NCBI RefSeq assembly: GCF_000718305.1
Contig: NZ_JOFQ01000003.1
Coordinates: 372,001-436,000, forward strand
DNA length: 64,000 nt
Direction: 5' to 3'
From: Streptomyces niger
GTDB taxonomy: Bacteria; Actinomycetota; Actinomycetes; Streptomycetales; Streptomycetaceae
In this document: positions 42,401 to 51,039 of the stretch, piece after piece
How positions within the stretch are numbered: the first letter of the stretch is position 1
How the letters are laid out: the number at the start of each line of letters is the position of its first letter
Program-made: the position numbers and the translations under genes
Notes under the pieces: generated by a model
What the model saw: only the letters and a program-made list of their open reading frames with translations
Database searches by the model: none
Told to the model about the DNA's origin: nothing

Positions 42401-43418
42401 CCCCACAGTCTGCCCGAGCCACGCCACAGCGCCGAAGCCGCCGGCCGCACGCCGACCGCATCACCGCGTACCCCACGCCCGTCGCCAGTGCTGCCGTGGC
42501 CAGGCGGCGGCCGGCGGTGCGGCGGGTGCCGCCCCAGCCGCCGCGTACGGCGCCGCCCGGCAGCGGGTGCGGGACGGTGCCCGCGGTGTCGGGGGCCGAT
42601 TCGGTGCGGGAGAGGTGGGAGCGGTTCATCTGGTACGCCAGGGCCTTCTCCGTCGGGCCGGGGAAGAGCTTGGTCCAGCAGGCCAGGACCGCGGCGGCGG
42701 GGCCGACGTAGGACTCGCGACGCGGGGAGCGGGCCAGGCGGAGGATCGTACGGGCCGCCCGTTCGGGGGTGTAGACGGGGGCCATCGGAGTGACCTTGCG
42801 GCCGGAGTAGTTGGCGGCGCTCTGGAAGAACGGCGTGTCCATGGTGGCGGGCAGCACGGTGCAGACGTGGACGTCGCGGTGGCCCTCCAGCCAGAGCTCC
42901 TGGCGGAGGCTGGTGCCCAGCGCCCGGACGGCGGCCTTGGCCACCGCGTACGGGGCGTTGTACGGGACCGGGGAGGCGCCGACGACCGAGGAGACGTTGA
43001 TCAGGGTGCCGCTCCCCTGGCGGCGCATCGCCGTGAGCGCGGCGCGCGCCCCGTACACATAGCCCATCACGTCGGTGTCGATCACCTTGCGGCAGACGTC
43101 CGCCGGGATCTCGTCGAGCGCCCCGAAGGCGGCGACGGCGGCGTTGTTGAGCCAGACGTCGATCCGCCCGAAGGCGGCGACGGCCTCCTGGGCGAGCCGG
43201 TCCACCGCGGCGGCGTCGGTCACGTCGGTGGGGATCGGGAGCGCGCGGCCGGTGCCCCGCTCGCGGCACCGGCGGGCGACCTCGTTCAGCTCCTCGGCGC
43301 GCCGGGCGGCCAGGACGACGTGCCAGCCGCGGGCGGCGAACGCCTCGGCGCAGGCCCGTCCGACCCCGCTGGACGCGCCGGTGATGACCACGACACCGCC
43401 GTTACCCTGGGCCATCAT
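42393..43418 (-). CDS. SDR family oxidoreductase with C-terminal membrane-like extension
   Basis: A 341-residue classical SDR: TGASSGVGRACAEAF (cofactor), LNNAAVAAFG, the Ser in LINVSSVVGASPVPY and YxxxK in YAVAKAAVRAL. The last 90 residues extend beyond a normal SDR, include a Trp-containing helix (AAVLACWTKLFPGPTEKALAYQM) and end in an Arg-rich, possibly membrane-associated tail. This long SDR type is common in Streptomyces beside SRPBCC and phytoene-desaturase-like genes. ATG 43418 follows GGAGGAGGCGGCC. It is divergent from the SRPBCC gene across a short region with two palindromes. Confidence 0.9.
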   Translation of the reverse strand: MMAQGNGGVVVITGASSGVGRACAEAFAARGWHVVLAARRAEELNEVARRCRERGTGRALPIPTDVTDAAAVDRLAQEAVAAFGRIDVWLNNAAVAAFGALDEIPADVCRKVIDTDVMGYVYGARAALTAMRRQGSGTLINVSSVVGASPVPYNAPYAVAKAAVRALGTSLRQELWLEGHRDVHVCTVLPATMDTPFFQSAANYSGRKVTPMAPVYTPERAARTILRLARSPRRESYVGPAAAVLACWTKLFPGPTEKALAYQMNRSHLSRTESAPDTAGTVPHPLPGGAVRGGWGGTRRTAGRRLATAALATGVGYAVMRSACGRRLRRCGVARADCGDE

Positions 43419-43441
43419 GGCCGCCTCCTCCATGCGTACGG

Positions 43442-43519
43442 CCGCGGTCCGGACCGCGGTGGTTGTCGAGGCCATCAAGTACCCGGATAGGCATAATGCA
43501 CACATAACGGGTCACCCGT
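43442..43519. promoter_or_regulatory. Divergent promoter region with two palindromes
   Basis: CCGCGGTCCGGACCGCGG (43442-43459) is a perfect 18-bp palindrome in the leader of the SDR gene. ACGGGT-C-ACCCGT (43507-43519) is a second perfect dyad nearer the SRPBCC gene. Between them lies an AT-richer stretch (GGATAGGCATAATGCACACATAAC) suited to two divergent -10 regions. No regulator gene is adjacent. Confidence 0.5.
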
Positions 43520-43577
43520 CAGCGTGCGCAGCAGCCCGTCACCGCCGGCCCCGCCGGCCGACCCGGATGGAGCATCC

Positions 43578-44075
43578 ATGGCCGTACGGCACCAGCTCAT
43601 CGCCCGGCCGCCGGCAGCGGTGTGGACGGTACTGGAGGACTGCACCCGCTACGGCGACTGGGTCGTCGGCCCCAGCGACTCCGACCCGCTGGACGACACC
43701 TGGCCGGACGTCGGCTCGACCATCACCTACAAGCTCCGGCTGGGTGCCCTGCAGATGACCGGTCACACCGTCGTCCGCCGCCACGAGCCGCCCCGGTGGT
43801 TGGAGCTGGAGGCGCACTGCGATCCGCTCGGCTCGGCCCGGATCGCGCTGGACATCCGGCCCTGGGGCCGGGACGAGACGCTGGTCGTCCTCGACGAGCA
43901 CCCGCTGCGCGGCTTCGGCGGGATGGCACACAACTTCGTTCTGGACGCACTGCTGCAAGTGCGCCACCGCAACATGCTCAAGCGGCTGGCCAAGGTGGTC
44001 GAGGGCATGCCTCCGGAGGCGGATGCCGGTGGCGGCGGACGGGGGCCGACCTCCGAGCGCGCGGCGGGGCGGTGA
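43578..44075 (+). CDS. SRPBCC family protein
   Basis: A 165-residue START/Bet v 1-like protein. The fold signature is VRHQLIARPPAAVWTVLEDCTRYGDWVVG at the start, then TITYKLRLGALQMTGHTVVRRHEPPRWLELEAHC and a C-terminal long helix. Such proteins bind hydrophobic ligands or act as polyketide aromatases/cyclases. It begins a three-protein group with the divergent SDR and the phytoene-desaturase-like oxidoreductase that starts one base after its stop. The same trio recurs in Streptomyces genomes and may process an isoprenoid or lipid. The function is not established. Confidence 0.88.
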   Translation: MAVRHQLIARPPAAVWTVLEDCTRYGDWVVGPSDSDPLDDTWPDVGSTITYKLRLGALQMTGHTVVRRHEPPRWLELEAHCDPLGSARIALDIRPWGRDETLVVLDEHPLRGFGGMAHNFVLDALLQVRHRNMLKRLAKVVEGMPPEADAGGGGRGPTSERAAGR

Positions 44076-44076
44076 C

Positions 44077-45705
44077 ATGGCCGACGCAGTGGTCATCGGG
44101 GCGGGACCCAACGGGCTGGTGGCGGCCAACCTCCTGGCCGACGCGGGCTGGAGCGTCACGGTACTGGAGGCGCAGTCGGAGCCGGGCGGCGCCGTCCGCA
44201 GCGACCGCGGGGTCCACCCGGACTACATCAGCGACGTCTTCAGCGCGTTCTACCCGCTGGCCGCCGCCTCGCCCTTCGTGCGCGGGCTGGAGCTGCACCG
44301 GGACGGCCTGCGCTGGAGCCACGCGCCGCACGTCCTCGCCCACCCGCTGCCCGACGGCAGATGCGCCGTCCTCGACCGCAACCGCGCGGTGACCGCGAAC
44401 GGGCTGGAGGATTTCGGGGCCGGGGACGGCGAGGCCTGGGCCCACCTGTGCCACATCTGGGACCGGCTGGGCCAGGACATCATGCACGCCCTGTTCACAC
44501 CGTTCCCGCCGGTGCGCGCCACCGCCCGGCTGGCGGTCCGGCTGCGCGGCGCCGGCGGGCTGCGGCTGGCCCGCAGCCTGGTGCTGCCGGTGCGCCGCTT
44601 CGGCGAGGAGGAGTTCCGCGGTGAGGGTGGCCGGCTGCTGCTGGCGGGCAACGCGCTCCACGCGGACCTGGCCCCGGAGGCGGCGGGCAGCGGCGGCTAC
44701 GGCTGGCTGCTGACGATGCTGGGGCAGGCGGTCGGCTTTCCGGTGCCGGTCGGCGGGGCCGGGGCGCTGACGGAGGCGCTGGTCCGGCGGCTGGCCCGAC
44801 GGGGCGTCACGGTGCGCTGCGGGGAGCCGGTCACCGAGGTGGTGGTGCGCGGCGGCCGGGCGGTCGGGGTGCGAACGGCGGGCGGCGACCGGGTTCCGGC
44901 GGAGCGGGCGGTGCTGGCGGACGTGGCCGCGCCGGTGCTCTACCGCGAGCTGGTCGGCGCGGGGCACCTGCCGGCCAGGATCTTCGACGATCTGCGCCGC
45001 TTCCAGTGGGACTTCGCGACGTTCAAGGTCGACTGGGCGCTGAACGGCCCGGTGCCGTGGTCGGCGCCGGGCGCCCGGCGAGCCGGCACGGTGCATCTGG
45101 CGGACGGCGTGGACGACCTGACGCGGTTCGCCGCGCAGCTCGCCATGGGGCTGGTGCCGGACCGACCGTTCGCGCTGTTCGGCCAGATGACGACCGCGGA
45201 CGCCGCCCGCTCGCCGGCCGGTACGGAGTCGGCGTGGGCGTACACCCACGTACCGCAGACCGTGAAGGGCGACGCCGGGCCGGACGGGCTGACGGGCGGC
45301 TGGAACGCGAGCGAGCAGGAGCGGATGGCCGACCGCCTGGAGGCACAGGTGGAGCGGTTCGCGCCGGGCTTCCGTGACCGCATCCGGGCCCGCCGCATCC
45401 TCGCGCCGCCCACGCTCCAGGCCGCGGACGGCAATCTGCACGGCGGCGCGATCAACGGCGGTACGGCCGCCATGCACCAGCAGTTGTTCTTCCGGCCGCT
45501 GCCCGGTACCGGCCGACCGGAGACCCCGGTGCCCGGCCTCTACCTCGCCTCCGCCTCCGCCCACCCCGGCGGCGGGGTGCACGGCGCGCCCGGTGCGAAC
45601 GCGGCACACGCAGCGCTCCACTCGGGGACCCGGCCCCGGCTCCTCGCCGCCGCGCAGAGCGCACTGGCGGCCCGGGGCCGCGGTGGCCGAAAAGGGCGTA
45701 CGTAG
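44077..45705 (+). CDS. Phytoene desaturase-like NAD(P)/FAD-dependent oxidoreductase
   Basis: A 542-residue FAD enzyme of the phytoene desaturase/NAD(P)-binding Rossmann group. The N-terminal motif is DAVVIGAGPNGLVAANLLADAGWSVTVLEAQSEPGGAVR, the mid-region has GGAGALTEALVRRLARRGVTVRCGEPVTEVVVRGGRAVGV, and the C-terminal FAD-binding region is GLYLASASAHPGGGVHGAPGANAA. It resembles the poorly characterised COG1233 branch present in many actinobacteria, not the crtI genes of carotenoid clusters, since no crt gene is nearby. The start lies one base after the SRPBCC stop, so the two are cotranscribed. Confidence 0.9.
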   Translation: MADAVVIGAGPNGLVAANLLADAGWSVTVLEAQSEPGGAVRSDRGVHPDYISDVFSAFYPLAAASPFVRGLELHRDGLRWSHAPHVLAHPLPDGRCAVLDRNRAVTANGLEDFGAGDGEAWAHLCHIWDRLGQDIMHALFTPFPPVRATARLAVRLRGAGGLRLARSLVLPVRRFGEEEFRGEGGRLLLAGNALHADLAPEAAGSGGYGWLLTMLGQAVGFPVPVGGAGALTEALVRRLARRGVTVRCGEPVTEVVVRGGRAVGVRTAGGDRVPAERAVLADVAAPVLYRELVGAGHLPARIFDDLRRFQWDFATFKVDWALNGPVPWSAPGARRAGTVHLADGVDDLTRFAAQLAMGLVPDRPFALFGQMTTADAARSPAGTESAWAYTHVPQTVKGDAGPDGLTGGWNASEQERMADRLEAQVERFAPGFRDRIRARRILAPPTLQAADGNLHGGAINGGTAAMHQQLFFRPLPGTGRPETPVPGLYLASASAHPGGGVHGAPGANAAHAALHSGTRPRLLAAAQSALAARGRGGRKGRT

Positions 45706-45811
45706 CGCCCGGTCGGGGTCCCTGACGGGCCGCCGGGTCCAGCGGCCGATTCCGCGGCGTCCCACATGCCGGACGCCGTTCGTTCCTCAGCACTCCCTTG
45801 CTGCACGGGTC

Positions 45812-45864
45812 TTGTGGCCGCGTGCGGCGCGGGCCTAGTGTCGCGAGCCGGTAAGCGCTTTCTA
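45812..45864 (+). promoter_or_regulatory. Promoter and LacI-type operator of the sugar operon
   Basis: TTGTGG (45812-45817) and TAGTGT (45836-45841) are separated by 18 bp, a plausible sigma-70-type promoter. About 10 bp downstream, GGTAAGCGCTTTCTA (45850-45864) contains the palindrome AAGCGCTT typical of LacI/GalR-family operators. It lies 20 bp before the first gene. No LacI-family gene occurs in the window, so the repressor would act in trans. Confidence 0.6.
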
Positions 45865-45884
45865 TTCGAGGGAGCTTCACGGCA

Positions 45885-47054
45885 ATGCCCGCTGCGGAAC
45901 CGGCCGCCGAGCCGTCACCCACCGGCACCACCCCCTCCTTCCCTGTCCGGGCCGCGGTCGTCGGCACCGGCGGCATCGTCACCGGGAGCCACCTCCCGGC
46001 CCTGCGGGGCATGGGCGACCGCGTACGGCTGGTGGCCGCCGTCGACACCGACCCGGCACGGCTCGCGGCCTTCCGCGACCGCGCGGGCGAAGACGTCACC
46101 GGCTACGGCGGCCTCGATGAGATGCTCGCCGCCGAACGCCCCGGCCTCGTCCTCCTCGGCACCCCGCCCGCGCTGCACGCGGAACAGACCCGGGCCGCGC
46201 TGCGGGCGGGAGCCTGGGTGCTGTGCGAGAAGCCGCTGTGTCTCTCGCTCGCGGAGTACGACACGATCGCGGCGGCGGAAGGCACCGAGGAGGGCGGCCC
46301 CGGCGGCCCGTACGCCTCCGTCGTCTTCCAGCACCGGTACGGATCGGGCGCGGTGCACGCACGCGAACTGCTGCGCTCCGGAGAGCTCGGCCGACCGCTG
46401 GTCGCACACTGCCAAACCACCTGGTACCGGGACCGGGCGTACTACTCCGTGCCCTGGCGCGGCCGGTGGGCCACCGAGGGCGGCGGGCCCACGATGGGGC
46501 ACGGCATCCACCAGATGGACCTGCTGCTGCATCTGCTGGGCGAGTGGGAAGAGGTCCGCGCGATGGCGGGCCGGCTGGTGCACGACGTGGAGAGCGAGGA
46601 CGTCTCCACCGCGCTGGTGCGCTTCGCCGACGGCACCATGGCCACCGTCGTCAACAGCGTGCTCAGCCCGGACGAGGTGAGCCGCATCCGCATCGACTGC
46701 GCGCACGCCACGGTCGAGCTGACGCACCTGTACGGGCACGCCAACGACGACTGGGCGTACACCCCGGCCGTGCACCGCCGCGACGACGCGCGCACCGCGC
46801 ACTGGCGCTCCCCCGCCGCCGACGTGCCCAGTTCGCACGCCGCGCAGCTCGACGGCTTCCTCGACGCGATGGCCAAGGGGGTGCGCCCACCCGGCAGCGG
46901 CGTGGCGGCGCGCCGCACGCTGGAGTTCCTCGCCGCGCTCTACAAGTCGGCGTTCACCGGGCAGCCGGTACGCGCCGGCGAGATCGGTCCGGAGGACCCG
47001 TACTACCACGCCATGCACGGCAACCACCCCGACTGGGCACCGAAGGAGCAGTGA
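45885..47054 (+). CDS. Gfo/Idh/MocA family oxidoreductase
   Basis: A 389-residue NAD(P)-dependent sugar oxidoreductase. The N-terminal Rossmann fold reads RAAVVGTGGIVTGSHLPALRG, the central motif is WVLCEKPLCLSLAEY (the conserved EKP), and the C-terminal domain has GGGPTMGHGIHQMDLLLHLLGEWEEV, the family's substrate-binding His region. These enzymes oxidise or epimerise sugars and inositols, or, in some families, cleave glycosides by oxidation-elimination. It opens a seven-gene operon whose next gene starts 7 bases later. The substrate is unknown; the operon contains a complete sugar-type importer except for the ATPase. Confidence 0.92.
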   Translation: MPAAEPAAEPSPTGTTPSFPVRAAVVGTGGIVTGSHLPALRGMGDRVRLVAAVDTDPARLAAFRDRAGEDVTGYGGLDEMLAAERPGLVLLGTPPALHAEQTRAALRAGAWVLCEKPLCLSLAEYDTIAAAEGTEEGGPGGPYASVVFQHRYGSGAVHARELLRSGELGRPLVAHCQTTWYRDRAYYSVPWRGRWATEGGGPTMGHGIHQMDLLLHLLGEWEEVRAMAGRLVHDVESEDVSTALVRFADGTMATVVNSVLSPDEVSRIRIDCAHATVELTHLYGHANDDWAYTPAVHRRDDARTAHWRSPAADVPSSHAAQLDGFLDAMAKGVRPPGSGVAARRTLEFLAALYKSAFTGQPVRAGEIGPEDPYYHAMHGNHPDWAPKEQ

Positions 47055-47061
47055 CCGCAGC

Positions 47062-48021
47062 ATGAGCGCAGCACCGATCCCGCACACCGGCACCGCGACG
47101 CCGATCACCGTCACCCACACCCACGGCGAGCGCATCCGCGTGGCCGCCGCCGGCACCGAGCTGCTGTCCTACGTCTACGCCCCGGACCCGGTGGCCTTCG
47201 AGTCCCGCAAGCCCTACGTGCACCCGCTGCGTACCCTCGCCGGCAACCTGGTCAGCGGCTACCGGCCGCATGACCACCGCTGGCACAAGGGCCTGCAGAT
47301 GACCGCCAGCCACCTGTCCGGGCAGAACTTCTGGGGCGGCAACTCCTACGTTCACGGCGAGGGTTACCTGCCGCTCCACGAGCGCGTCGGCTCGATGCGC
47401 CACGACGGGTTCGACGCCTTCGACGTCTCCGATGACCGGCTGGCCTTCACCGAGGCGCTGACCTGGGTGGAGAACGGCGGTGCTGAGTGGGCGCGGGAGC
47501 GGCGCACGGTCACGGTGCACGCGGTCGACGCCGAGGCGGGCGCGTACGCCATCGACTGGTCCCTCCACCTCACCAACATCCGAGACGAGGCACTGCACTT
47601 CGGGTCGCCGACGACGGCGGGTCGCGAGATGGCGGGCTACACCGGGCTGCACTGGCGCGGGCCGCGCGACTTCACGGGCGGGCAGGTGCTGACGCCGGCC
47701 GGCCCCGCTACGGACGAGGAGACGATGGGCACGCCGGCCGCCGAGCAGCCCTGGCTCGCGCTCGTCGGGGCGCACGACGACGTGGACGCGCAGTCCACGC
47801 TGGTCTTCGCGCACGCGCCGGAGAACACCGAAGCGGTGCACGCCTCGCACTGGTTCGTGCGCTCCGAACCGGTGCCGACCGTGGCGTTCTCGTGGGCGTT
47901 CTTCGAGGAGTTCGCGCTGGAGCCGGGCGACTCCTTCGCGTACCGGTACCGGGTGGTGGTCGCCGACGGGGCGTGGGAGCCGTACCGCATCGAAGCCCAC
48001 CTGAAGTCGCTGGCCTGGTAA
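47062..48021 (+). CDS. PmoA/DUF6807 family protein
   Basis: A 319-residue protein of the PmoA-like family (DUF6807). It has the family signatures FESRKPYVHPLRTLAGNLVSGYRPHDHRWHKGLQMTASHLSGQNFWGGNSYV near residues 45-95 and a C-terminal FALEPGDSFAYRYRVVVADG, a beta-sandwich resembling galactose mutarotase. Genes of this family occur next to Gfo/Idh/MocA oxidoreductases in sugar utilisation loci, as here, but the reaction is not settled. The conserved His residues in HDHRWH may form the active site. It is between the oxidoreductase and the cupin gene with gaps of 7 and 14 bases. Confidence 0.9.
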   Translation: MSAAPIPHTGTATPITVTHTHGERIRVAAAGTELLSYVYAPDPVAFESRKPYVHPLRTLAGNLVSGYRPHDHRWHKGLQMTASHLSGQNFWGGNSYVHGEGYLPLHERVGSMRHDGFDAFDVSDDRLAFTEALTWVENGGAEWARERRTVTVHAVDAEAGAYAIDWSLHLTNIRDEALHFGSPTTAGREMAGYTGLHWRGPRDFTGGQVLTPAGPATDEETMGTPAAEQPWLALVGAHDDVDAQSTLVFAHAPENTEAVHASHWFVRSEPVPTVAFSWAFFEEFALEPGDSFAYRYRVVVADGAWEPYRIEAHLKSLAW

Positions 48022-48035
48022 GAGGGGAGCCGGTC

Positions 48036-48782
48036 ATGGTCATGGACGCACCGCTGCCGGGCGGCATCGGTCTCTCGCACATCGGCGCCTACGAGTGGGA
48101 GGCCGCCGACGGCGTGTGCGGGGGCAGCCCGCACCTCCATCTGGCCTGTACGGAGGCGTACGTCGTCACCGGCGGCCGGGGCGCCGTGCAGACGCTCGGC
48201 ATCGCGGACGGCTACCGCGAGACGCCACTGGAGCCTGGCGTCATCGCGTGGTTCACGCCGGGAACCGTGCACCGCATGGTCAACGGCGGCGGGCTGCGGG
48301 TGACGGTGCTGATGCAGAACGGCGGGCTGCCGGAGGCGGGCGACGCGGTCTTCACCTTCCCGCCCGAGGTGCTGGCCGACCCCGCGGCGTACGCGGCGGC
48401 CGCCGCACTGCCCGCGAGGGAGGGGCCCGAGGCGGAGGCCGCGGCACGCAAGCGCCGGGACCTCGCCGTCGAGGGGTACCAGGCGTTGCGTACGGCGCTG
48501 GCGGACGGTGACGACTCCCCGCTGCGCGCGTTCCACGAGGCCGCGGCCCGGCTCGTCGCGCCGAAAATCACGGACTGGCGGGAGCGCTGGCGCGAGGGGG
48601 CGCTGGCCGCGGCCGAACGCACCGGAACGCACCTGGACGCGCTCGGGCAGGGGGACGCGACGCACCTGGCCGAGGGCGGGGTGCGGGCCGCGGGACCGAC
48701 CCGGCGCGGCGGGTACGGCATGTGCGGCCGCCGCGACGAGTACGAACTGCCCGGCACCACGCTCCCGTACTACGGCGAATGA
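48036..48782 (+). CDS. Cupin domain protein in the sugar operon
   Basis: A 248-residue protein with an N-terminal cupin (residues about 10-100: HLHLACTEAYVVTGGRGAVQT and LEPGVIAWFTPGTVHRMVNGGGLRVTVLMQ, with His, Glu and His metal ligands) and a helical C-terminal half rich in Ala and Arg. It may be a sugar isomerase, epimerase or a sensor; similar proteins are found in Streptomyces glycoside loci. An RBS (AGAGGGGAGC) precedes ATG 48036. Its stop overlaps the start of the solute-binding protein gene (ATGA), so it is part of the operon. Confidence 0.85.
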   Translation: MVMDAPLPGGIGLSHIGAYEWEAADGVCGGSPHLHLACTEAYVVTGGRGAVQTLGIADGYRETPLEPGVIAWFTPGTVHRMVNGGGLRVTVLMQNGGLPEAGDAVFTFPPEVLADPAAYAAAAALPAREGPEAEAAARKRRDLAVEGYQALRTALADGDDSPLRAFHEAAARLVAPKITDWRERWREGALAAAERTGTHLDALGQGDATHLAEGGVRAAGPTRRGGYGMCGRRDEYELPGTTLPYYGE

Positions 48783-50062
48783 CCATGCGGCGGATCAGAA
48801 CGGCCGCGACCGCGGTCCTCGTCCTGTGTCTGGCCCTCGCGGGCTGCGGCGGCGGTGGCGCGTCCACCGCCGCCGGCGGCAAGGTCACGCTCCGCTTCAC
48901 CTGGTGGGGCAACGCGGACCGGGCGGCGCGTACCGAGCAGGCGGTCGCCGCTTTCGAGAAGGCGCACCCGGACATCGACATCCAGACCTCCTACTCCACC
49001 TACGAGTCCTACAAGCAGAAGCTGGCCACGCAGGCGGCCGGCGGCGACGTGCCCGACCTCATCCAGCTGGACTACCGGCAGATCAGCCAGTACGCGGGCT
49101 CCGACGTGCTGCTGGACCTCAAGACCCAGCGCGGCACGCTGCCGACGAAGGAGATGGATCCGGGGCTGCTGAAGACCGGGCAGGTGGACGGCGTGCAGTA
49201 CGCGCTGCCCATGGGCGTCGGCACGCAGGCCATGGCGTATGACAAGGCAGCCTGGCGGAAGGCCGGGCTCGCCGCCCCGAAACCGGGCTGGACCTGGGAC
49301 GACTGGGTGAGCGCTGTGCGGAAGCTGAAGGCCGCCGGGTACGAGCGGCCGATGACCGACCCCGGTCAGATGGAGGACTGGTTCGAGGTCTGGCTGCGGG
49401 GTCAGGGCAAGCGGCTGTACGGCGAGGACGGGCAGGCCGCGTTCACAGCGGCGGACCTCACGCGGTTCTGGACGTTCACCTCCCGGCTGCGCAAGGCGGG
49501 GCTGGTCAGCAGTGCCGAGGACACCACGCAGATGGCGGGAGGGGCGGTCGAGGACTCCCCGATGGGCCGCAAACGGGCCGTCGCGGAGTTCAACTGGGAC
49601 GCCCCGTCGGCCGGGTACGAGGCGATGTACGGGGACCGGCTGGCGCTCGCGCCGATGCCGGCGGGCCCGGACGGCACCCCCGGCCAGTACTACAAGCCGT
49701 CGATGCTCCTCGGCATCGCCGCCGACAGCGCGCACCCGCGCGAGGCGGCCCGCTTCATCGACTTCCTGCTCAACTCCGACAAGGCCGCCGACATCCTCGG
49801 CGTGGACCGCGGCACCCCGGTCAACAGCCACCAGCGGACCCGCGTCCTGCCGACGGTCACCGGCTTCCAGCAGCAGGTCGCCGGGCTTCAGGAATCTTTG
49901 CAGGGCAAGCTGAAGGACCCGCCGGCCGCGCCGCCGCGCGGTGACAACGGGCTGCAGTCGACCTTCGGCCGCGACTACGACCAGGTGTCCTTCGAGCAGG
50001 CGTCGCCCCGGGAGGTCGCCGAGGACTTCCTGACCGAGGCACGGACGGAGCTGAGGCCGTGA
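48779..50062 (+). CDS. ABC transporter solute-binding lipoprotein (sugar)
   Basis: A 427-residue extracellular solute-binding protein, family 1 of sugar transporters. The signal peptide ends at lipobox LALAGC, so it is anchored to the outer face of the membrane. The fold begins VTLRFTWWGNADRAARTEQAVAAFEKAHPDIDIQTSYSTYESY, and the middle has LDLKTQRG, MGVGTQAMAYDKAAW and KLKAAGYERPMTDPG, as in maltose/multiple-sugar binding proteins. It delivers an oligosaccharide or glycoside to the two permeases encoded next. Starts at 48779 and 48785 are both possible; the overlap with the cupin stop favours the first. Confidence 0.95.
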   Translation: MTMRRIRTAATAVLVLCLALAGCGGGGASTAAGGKVTLRFTWWGNADRAARTEQAVAAFEKAHPDIDIQTSYSTYESYKQKLATQAAGGDVPDLIQLDYRQISQYAGSDVLLDLKTQRGTLPTKEMDPGLLKTGQVDGVQYALPMGVGTQAMAYDKAAWRKAGLAAPKPGWTWDDWVSAVRKLKAAGYERPMTDPGQMEDWFEVWLRGQGKRLYGEDGQAAFTAADLTRFWTFTSRLRKAGLVSSAEDTTQMAGGAVEDSPMGRKRAVAEFNWDAPSAGYEAMYGDRLALAPMPAGPDGTPGQYYKPSMLLGIAADSAHPREAARFIDFLLNSDKAADILGVDRGTPVNSHQRTRVLPTVTGFQQQVAGLQESLQGKLKDPPAAPPRGDNGLQSTFGRDYDQVSFEQASPREVAEDFLTEARTELRP

Positions 50063-51039
50063 GCACCCGAGCGATGGACAAGGCAGCAGCCCCGGGGGCG
50101 CTCCCCCGGCAGCGCCCGGCCCCCGCGGAGCAGGACCGGAAACGGCGCCCGAAGCGGGAACGGGAGGGCGCCGCCTGGGTGTTCCTCTCCCCGTGGGTGC
50201 TGGGCGCCGTCGTCCTCACCCTCCTCCCGATGGCCGTCTCCCTCTACCTCTCCTTCACGGACTACGACCTCTTCGACCCGCCGTCGTGGGTGGGCCTGCG
50301 CAACTACACGCAGATGTTCACCGAGGATCCGCGGCTGCTCCGCTCGGTCCTGAACACCCTGCTGTACGTCGTGATCGCGGTCCCCTTGCAGCTCGCCCTG
50401 GCGCTGGCGGTCGCGCTGGCGCTCAAGTCGATGAAGCGCGGCAAGGCCTTCTACCGGTCGGCGTTCTACGCCTCCTCGCTGCTCGGCGCGTCCATGAGCA
50501 TCGCGCTGGTGTGGCGGGCCCTGTTCAACGACGGCGGCACGGTCGACAACGTCCTCGGCTCCCTCGGCCTGCACACCGGCGGCTGGATCAACAAGCCCGG
50601 CTGGGCGCTGCTGTCGGTGGCGTTGCTGACGGTGTGGCAGTTCGGCGCGCCGATGGTGATCTTCCTGGCGGGGCTCCAGCAGATACCGAAGGAGCTGTAC
50701 GAGGCGGCGGCGGTGGACGGCGCCGGCCGGTGGCGGCAGTTCGTCTCGATCACCCTGCCGATGCTGTCCCCGGTGCTCTTCTTCAACCTGGTACTGCAGA
50801 CCATCCAGGCGTTCCAGGTCTTCACCCCGGCGTTCGCGGTGAGCGGCGGCCGGGGCGGCCCCGCCGACTCCACCCTCTTCTACACGCTCTACCTCTACGA
50901 CCGCGGCTTCACCGCCTCGCACATGGGCTACGCCTCCGCGATGGCGTGGGTGCTGCTCATCGCCATCGGGATCGTCACCGCGGTGCTCTTCCGCACCTCG
51001 CGCTCCTGGGTCTTCTACGCGAACGAGGAGGGCCGCTGA
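50059..51039 (+). CDS. Sugar ABC transporter permease (MalF type)
   Basis: A 326-residue inner membrane permease with six segments. It has the EAA-loop motif ELYEAAAVDGAGRWRQFVSITLPMLSPVLFF that docks the ATPase, and an N-terminal polar region of about 35 residues before the first helix (AAWVFLSPWVLGAVVLTLLPMAV). This is the MalF/UgpA-type partner of the following permease. The GTG start overlaps the binding-protein stop (GTGA) and its own stop overlaps the next gene (TGATG). As in many Streptomyces sugar importers there is no ATPase gene; the shared ATPase MsiK is the presumed partner. Confidence 0.95.
   Translation: MSTRAMDKAAAPGALPRQRPAPAEQDRKRRPKREREGAAWVFLSPWVLGAVVLTLLPMAVSLYLSFTDYDLFDPPSWVGLRNYTQMFTEDPRLLRSVLNTLLYVVIAVPLQLALALAVALALKSMKRGKAFYRSAFYASSLLGASMSIALVWRALFNDGGTVDNVLGSLGLHTGGWINKPGWALLSVALLTVWQFGAPMVIFLAGLQQIPKELYEAAAVDGAGRWRQFVSITLPMLSPVLFFNLVLQTIQAFQVFTPAFAVSGGRGGPADSTLFYTLYLYDRGFTASHMGYASAMAWVLLIAIGIVTAVLFRTSRSWVFYANEEGR

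Noticed and set aside
44077..45705. Assignment of the FAD oxidoreductase as CrtI phytoene desaturase of a carotenoid cluster
   Set aside because: No phytoene synthase, GGPP synthase or lycopene cyclase gene is present and the motifs fit the general COG1233 group.
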